DNA of 8,695 nucleotides from contig NZ_CAMHRZ010000144.1 of NCBI RefSeq assembly GCF_946187255.1, positions 1-8,695 of the forward strand, read 5' to 3'. Origin of the DNA: an uncultured Ruminococcus sp. (lineage in GTDB: Bacteria > Bacillota > Clostridia > Oscillospirales > Ruminococcaceae). Below, in pieces: positions 5,944 to 8,695 of this stretch (positions within the stretch are counted from its first letter, which is position 1; each line of letters opens with the position of its first letter). The position numbers were made by a program, and so were the translations under genes. The notes under the pieces are model-generated. The model made no database searches. It had not been told where the DNA came from and worked only from the letters and a program-made list of their open reading frames with translations.

Positions 5944-6324
5944 TTATCTGAGAATATCGTCCACAACTTCTCTGCCTGTGTCTATTGTTTCGTCAATGAC
6001 CTCGTTGCCGCCTTCGAGGGTGTCGTCGATGGCTTCACCTGCGCGGCTCACAAGTCCGCCCGATTCATCGCGGCGGGATGAGGTGGTATCACGCCTGGAG
6101 GAGCTGTTATCGCGCCTGCTCGATGTGGTCTCCTTTTTGGAAGTCTCTGCCGCCTTGGTGGTCGTCGCAGGGCGGGAAGTGGCGGCGCGGGTGGTGGTCA
6201 CGGCGGAGCTTTCCTCGTAGGTGCCCTGCTTGTAGTCGCTGTTCTTCCTGTCGCCCGCCGAGCAGGCTGTGACTGCCGCCGCCGCCGAAAGTGCGCATAT
6301 AGTCACTGCAAGATATTTTTTCAT
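5944..6324 (-). CDS. Small Ser/Thr/Arg-rich lipoprotein
   Basis: This 126-aa protein has a classic lipoprotein signal peptide: KK at 2-3, a hydrophobic core at 4-18, and a VTAC lipobox with the lipidated cysteine at 21. It is therefore predicted to be anchored to the outer face of the membrane. Residues 40-66 form a Thr/Ala/Ser-rich linker. Residues 68-86 contain three near-copies of SSRRD followed by two small polar residues, a basic repeat tract. The C-terminus (91-126) is acidic and likely an amphipathic helix with AIDDT, VIDET and VVDDI repeated at intervals of about 10-11 residues. No enzymatic domain is visible and I do not recognise a named family. A ribosome site AAAGGA lies about 8 nt before the ATG. 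A bidirectional terminator follows. Confidence 0.78.
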   Translation of the reverse strand: MKKYLAVTICALSAAAAVTACSAGDRKNSDYKQGTYEESSAVTTTRAATSRPATTTKAAETSKKETTSSRRDNSSSRRDTTSSRRDESGGLVSRAGEAIDDTLEGGNEVIDETIDTGREVVDDILR

Positions 6325-6358
6325 GTGATCGTTCCTTTCTTTTGTGGCATACTATCGT

Positions 6359-6382
6359 TAAACGGTGTTTTTCTGCCGTTTA
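6359..6382 (-). other. Leader hairpin/dyad upstream of the lipoprotein gene
   Basis: TAAACGG and CCGTTTA form a 7-bp inverted repeat around a 10-nt loop. It sits between the predicted promoter and the start codon of the lipoprotein gene, so it could be a leader hairpin or an operator. No known regulator motif is recognised. Confidence 0.35.
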
Positions 6383-6411
6383 CTGTTTCTATTATTGACC
6401 ATGCTAACGTG

Positions 6412-6440
6412 ATTATACGGTGCCTTGATAATATACTAAA
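6412..6440 (-). promoter_or_regulatory. Probable promoter of the lipoprotein gene
   Basis: On the minus strand a perfect -10 TATAAT (6417-6412) lies 17 nt from a weak -35 TTTAGT (6440-6435, 3 of 6). The start point would be near 6405, about 80 nt before the ATG. Confidence 0.45.
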
Positions 6441-6491
6441 TTTTACCGATTGAAAATTCATAAAAAAACTGACCGTATTTCATTTTTGGGG

Positions 6492-6520
6492 TTGAAATAA
6501 TCTGTGGAATGTGCTATAAT
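6492..6520 (+). promoter_or_regulatory. Strong extended -10 promoter of the transporter gene
   Basis: TTGAAA (6492-6497, 5 of 6) is followed by a 17-nt spacer and a perfect TATAAT (6515-6520). TGC immediately before the -10 box makes it an extended -10 element. Transcription would start near 6527, giving a leader of about 85 nt. Confidence 0.82.
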
Positions 6521-6556
6521 GTCAAAAGGTTGATTTTATTTATATTTTTGATATTT

Positions 6557-6586
6557 TCATGTCGGCTCTCAGCTGTGACATGAGAG
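6557..6586 (+). promoter_or_regulatory. Leader with two mutually exclusive hairpins
   Basis: TCATGTC (6557-6563) pairs with GACATGA (6577-6583), and the loop can form a further GGCT / AGCT mini-stem. Alternatively CTCTCA (6566-6571) pairs with TGAGAG (6581-6586). The two folds compete for 6581-6583. The Shine-Dalgarno GGAG (6599-6602) is just downstream. Regulation is only inferred, and no known riboswitch class is matched. Confidence 0.35.
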
Positions 6587-6611
6587 ATCAAGGAAACCGG
6601 AGTGTAAGAAA

Positions 6612-8015
6612 ATGGAAAAAACTAGCTTGACAAAACGAAACTCGTTTTCCAGCTCGCTGGGCTTTGTGCTTGCGGCAGCAGGCTCGGCGGTAGGACTTGG
6701 AAACATCTGGCGTTTCCCCTATCTGGCGGCAAAAAACGGCGGCGGTATCTTTCTGGTGATATACCTGATACTTGCCCTGACTTTCGGCTTCACCCTGCTG
6801 GTGAGCGAGGTGGCGATAGGCAGAAAGACCAAGCAGGGCTGTCTGACAGCCTACGGTGTTCTGCACAAAAAGTCCAGGTGGATAGGCGTTTTCGCTGAGA
6901 TCGTTCCCTTTATGATACTGCCTTACTACTGTATCATAGGCGGCTGGGTGCTGAAATACTTCACGGTATTTGCAACGGGTAACGGCACTGCGGCGGCGGC
7001 TGACGGATATTTCGGCGGGTTCATAACCTCAACTATCCCGCCCATAGTATTCGATGTGATATTCCTTGCGGCGACAGCGATCGTCATCGCACTGGGCGTT
7101 AACAAGGGCATCGAGGCTATATCCAAAGTGCTGATGCCTTTGCTGCTGCTGGCGATAATCGGCATATCCATATTCTCCCTGACGCTCAAAGGCAATGACG
7201 GCAGGACAGGTCTTGAGGGCTTCAAGATATTAATTGTGCCCAACCTCGACGGCATGGGTGCTAAGGATATATTCAACGTGGTGCTGGATGCTATGGGACA
7301 GCTGTTCTATTCCATCAGCGTGGCTATGGGTATCATGGTAACTTACGGCTCCTACTTCAAGGACGATGAGAACCTGATGAAGTCGGTCAACCGCATTGAG
7401 ATATTCGATACACTGGTAGCATTCCTGGCAGGCGTTATGATAATCCCTGCGGTATACGCATTCCTCGGCGCAGAGGGCATGACAGCGGGTCCCGGACTTA
7501 TGTTCATCGCACTGCCCAAGGTTTTCGAGGCTATGGGTCCTGCGGGCACATGGATCGGCGCGGCGTTCTTCCTCATGGTGCTGTTTGCGGCGCTGACAAG
7601 CTCCATATCCATACTGGAAGCGGTAGTATCGGGATTTATGGACAAGTTCGGCTGGTCGAGAAAGAAGGCTGTCATCATCGAGACAGCTGCCGCACTGGTG
7701 CTGGGCGTTATCATCTGTCTGGGCTACAATATATTCTACTTCGAGCTGAAACTGCCCAACGGCAGTGTAGGTCAGATACTTGATATATTCGACTACATCT
7801 CGAATAATATCCTCATGCCCGTTGTGGCGATAAGCACCTGCGTGCTCATCGGCTGGATAGTAAAACCCAAGGCCATCATCGACGAAGCCACCAAAAACGG
7901 CGAGCGCTTCGGCAGAAAGGGTATGTACATTGTTATGGTGAAGTTCATCGAGCCTGTACTGCTTTTCCTGCTGCTGCTGGGTTCACTGGGCGTTTGGAAC
8001 AAGCTGCTCAAATAA
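6612..8015 (+). CDS. Sodium-dependent NSS/SNF-family transporter
   Basis: This 467-aa polytopic membrane protein is a LeuT-fold neurotransmitter:sodium symporter; bacterial members mostly import amino acids with Na+. TM1 carries the hallmark GSAVGLGNIWRFPY (24-37), with the unwound part that binds substrate and sodium. TM3 has YY at 105-106 in the position of the LeuT binding-site tyrosine. TM6 is MGQLFYSISVAMG (228-240), and TM8 carries LTSSISILE (328-336), matching the Na2 site. I count about 11 helices, ending with TM11 at roughly 441-463, like MhsT and Tyt1 rather than 12-helix LeuT. Start: GGAG 9 nt before the ATG. A strong promoter lies upstream and no other gene shares the transcript. 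Its 3' end is duplicated downstream (see 8033-8142). The substrate is not predictable from sequence. Confidence 0.93.
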   Translation: MEKTSLTKRNSFSSSLGFVLAAAGSAVGLGNIWRFPYLAAKNGGGIFLVIYLILALTFGFTLLVSEVAIGRKTKQGCLTAYGVLHKKSRWIGVFAEIVPFMILPYYCIIGGWVLKYFTVFATGNGTAAAADGYFGGFITSTIPPIVFDVIFLAATAIVIALGVNKGIEAISKVLMPLLLLAIIGISIFSLTLKGNDGRTGLEGFKILIVPNLDGMGAKDIFNVVLDAMGQLFYSISVAMGIMVTYGSYFKDDENLMKSVNRIEIFDTLVAFLAGVMIIPAVYAFLGAEGMTAGPGLMFIALPKVFEAMGPAGTWIGAAFFLMVLFAALTSSISILEAVVSGFMDKFGWSRKKAVIIETAAALVLGVIICLGYNIFYFELKLPNGSVGQILDIFDYISNNILMPVVAISTCVLIGWIVKPKAIIDEATKNGERFGRKGMYIVMVKFIEPVLLFLLLLGSLGVWNKLLK

Positions 8016-8224
8016 CGACAATAACGGCGGGTGCTTCGGCAGAAAGGGTATGTACATCGTTATGGTGAAGTTCATCGAGCCTGTACTGCTTTTCCTGCTG
8101 CTGCTGGGTTCACTGGGCGTTTGGAATAAGTTACTCAAATAAACGACAATAACGGCGGAATAAGTTACTCAAATAACGACAATAACGATGGGATCATATA
8201 CTCAAATAACAGCAATAACGGCGG
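8007..8224 (+). repeat. Four degenerate copies of the gene-end/terminator-arm unit
   Basis: A unit of the form CTCAAATAA(C)GACAATAACG(GCGG) starts at 8007, 8134, 8168 and 8201. The first is the authentic end of the transporter gene. The last, with an AGC variant, continues into the full terminator hairpin. Intervals are 127, 34 and 33 nt, apart from a single inserted A in the second copy. The first, second and fourth copies keep the ascending arm AACGGCGG. Confidence 0.8.
8033..8142 (+). pseudogene. Duplicated 3' end of the transporter gene (TM11 remnant)
   Basis: These 110 nt repeat 7906-8015 of the transporter gene with an offset of 127 nt. Four bases differ (8058, 8127, 8131 and 8133), and all four are synonymous in the transporter frame (Ile ATT/ATC, Asn AAC/AAT, Leu CTG/TTA). 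The copy is in a different frame from the intact gene, which has already stopped at 8015. It encodes only the last helix and the terminal LGVWNKLLK. It is either the leftover end of a deleted tandem paralogue or a segmental duplication. An ATG at 8050 gives a 30-codon membrane-peptide ORF, but the nearest AGAAAGGG is only 1 nt away, which is too close for efficient initiation. Confidence 0.85.
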
Positions 8225-8255
8225 AAGTCACAAAGACCTCCGCCGTTGTTGTTTT
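8213..8255 (+). terminator. Intrinsic terminator after the transporter
   Basis: A 13-bp stem with one G-T pair joins 8213-8225 (left arm ending AACGGCGGA) and 8239-8251. The 13-nt region between can form a further GTC / GAC pairing. TTTT follows at 8252-8255. On the minus strand it lies just beyond the stop of the winged-helix gene but lacks a good T tract in that direction. Confidence 0.8.
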
Positions 8256-8263
8256 GCCTTATA

Positions 8264-8569
8264 TTACAGCAGTGAAAAAATCTTGGCTGCGTCATCATCT
8301 CTCTTTGTTCTGCCTTTCGGGAAAAAAGTGCGGTCGTAAGTTTTCACATCGTGATCGACATAGCCTCTGGCTTTGTAATATGAAAGCACAGTTTGGATGC
8401 AGCTCTTCCAGTGCGGGAACACGGTATCCCTTGTTTCAGTGTAGGGTGCCAGATCGTCTGCGGTCAGCACGGAGTGATCCTCTACATAGTCGTAGACCTC
8501 GTCGAGGGTCATAGTAGTTCCCGGTGCTATGGTCTCAAAAATCTCCTGTACGTCATTATTGTTCATCAT
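8264..8569 (-). CDS. Small winged-helix-like protein
   Basis: This is a 101-aa protein from the chosen start. Its layout resembles an Mrr N-terminal-type winged helix: TMTLDEVYDYVEDHS, then LTADDLAPYTETRDTVFPHW, then the recognition-helix-like KSCIQTVLSYYKARGYV and a wing-like VKTYDRTFFP. Such domains bind DNA or mediate protein contacts. Without the catalytic domain of Mrr nucleases it may be a small regulator, but no target is evident. Three ATGs compete (8575, 8569, 8566); AAAGGAG is 3, 9 and 12 nt from them, so 8569 is preferred. The gene converges with the transporter gene. The DNA-binding role is an inference. Confidence 0.7.
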   Translation of the reverse strand: MMNNNDVQEIFETIAPGTTMTLDEVYDYVEDHSVLTADDLAPYTETRDTVFPHWKSCIQTVLSYYKARGYVDHDVKTYDRTFFPKGRTKRDDDAAKIFSLL

Positions 8570-8601
8570 GGTCATGAACTCCTTTCGTTTGGTATGCCAT
8601 G

Positions 8602-8630
8602 ATTATAACACAAAAAAGCCCGAAAATCAA
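8602..8630 (-). promoter_or_regulatory. Extended -10 promoter of the winged-helix gene
   Basis: On the minus strand TTGATT (8630-8625, 4 of 6) is followed by a 17-nt spacer and a perfect TATAAT (8607-8602) preceded by TGT, an extended -10 element. The start point would be near 8594, about 25 nt before the ATG at 8569. The -35 box lies within the adjacent terminator hairpin. Confidence 0.7.
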
Positions 8631-8646
8631 CGTTTTCGGGGCTTTT
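8612..8646 (-). terminator. Terminator for a leftward gene beyond the right edge
   Basis: AAAAGCC-CGAAAA pairs with TTTTCG-GGCTTTT around a 6-nt loop, with one bulged G. On the minus strand six T residues end the structure (8617-8612), as expected for a terminator of a gene entering from the right. The plus strand has only four T residues. The last 49 nt (8647-8695) show no recognisable coding end. Confidence 0.65.
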
Positions 8647-8695
8647 AGGATTCAATTTCATAGCTTCAGTTGATTCTGCATGCTTGTTACTTCGT

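Noticed and set aside
5822..6272. Plus-strand ORFs over the lipoprotein region
   Set aside because: They are antisense to the signal-peptide-bearing gene, cross the bidirectional terminator and have low-complexity products.
8188..8514. Plus-strand ORF of 108 codons
   Set aside because: It starts in the decayed repeat, crosses the terminator hairpin and is antisense to the winged-helix-like gene, which has a promoter, a ribosome site and fold-like sequence.

Overview
The window looks like a chromosomal segment of a gut or rumen Firmicute of the Ruminococcus type (Oscillospiraceae). Gram-positive style Shine-Dalgarno sites, intrinsic terminators, a carboxyspermidine-type polyamine dehydrogenase, an 11-helix NSS transporter and hairpin-rich intergenic repeats all fit. 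The genus is an inference from family content and repeat style, not from a marker gene. I see no rRNA, tRNA, CRISPR array, insertion sequence, phage or plasmid gene.

Left block (about 1-2850). A strong promoter (TTGACC, 17 nt, TATAAT) drives a tight plus-strand trio: an ICMT-type membrane methyltransferase, a DinB-fold protein and a carboxy(nor)spermidine dehydrogenase. Iterations of a 7-nt unit (AATTATG / CATAATT), in opposite orientations, lie on both sides of the trio.

Middle block (2819-3473). About 650 nt hold no credible gene but are dense in hairpins: a 22-nt perfect palindrome, several stems with short loops, and a roughly 53-nt direct repeat, each copy carrying a GCGA (GNRA) hairpin. 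This is either an interspersed repeat island or a structured RNA. It is followed by a probable operon: alpha/beta hydrolase, SUKH (SMI1/KNR4) protein and endonuclease III (nth), closed by an intrinsic terminator at 5565-5593.

Right block (5594-8695). A small 90-aa ORF whose tail may come from repeat DNA converges on a minus-strand lipoprotein gene, and a shared bidirectional terminator separates them. A divergent promoter region then leads to a sodium-dependent NSS-family transporter gene. The transporter's last helix, stop codon and the first arm of its terminator are repeated downstream in a decaying series that ends in the complete terminator. The 110-nt duplicate differs from the gene at four bases, all synonymous. 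A small minus-strand winged-helix-like gene converges from the right, and its -35 box lies inside a terminator hairpin belonging to whatever is beyond the right edge.

Most genes are ordinary housekeeping or accessory genes. The observations most worth following are the synonymous-only duplicate behind the transporter and the hairpin-dense intergenic region.
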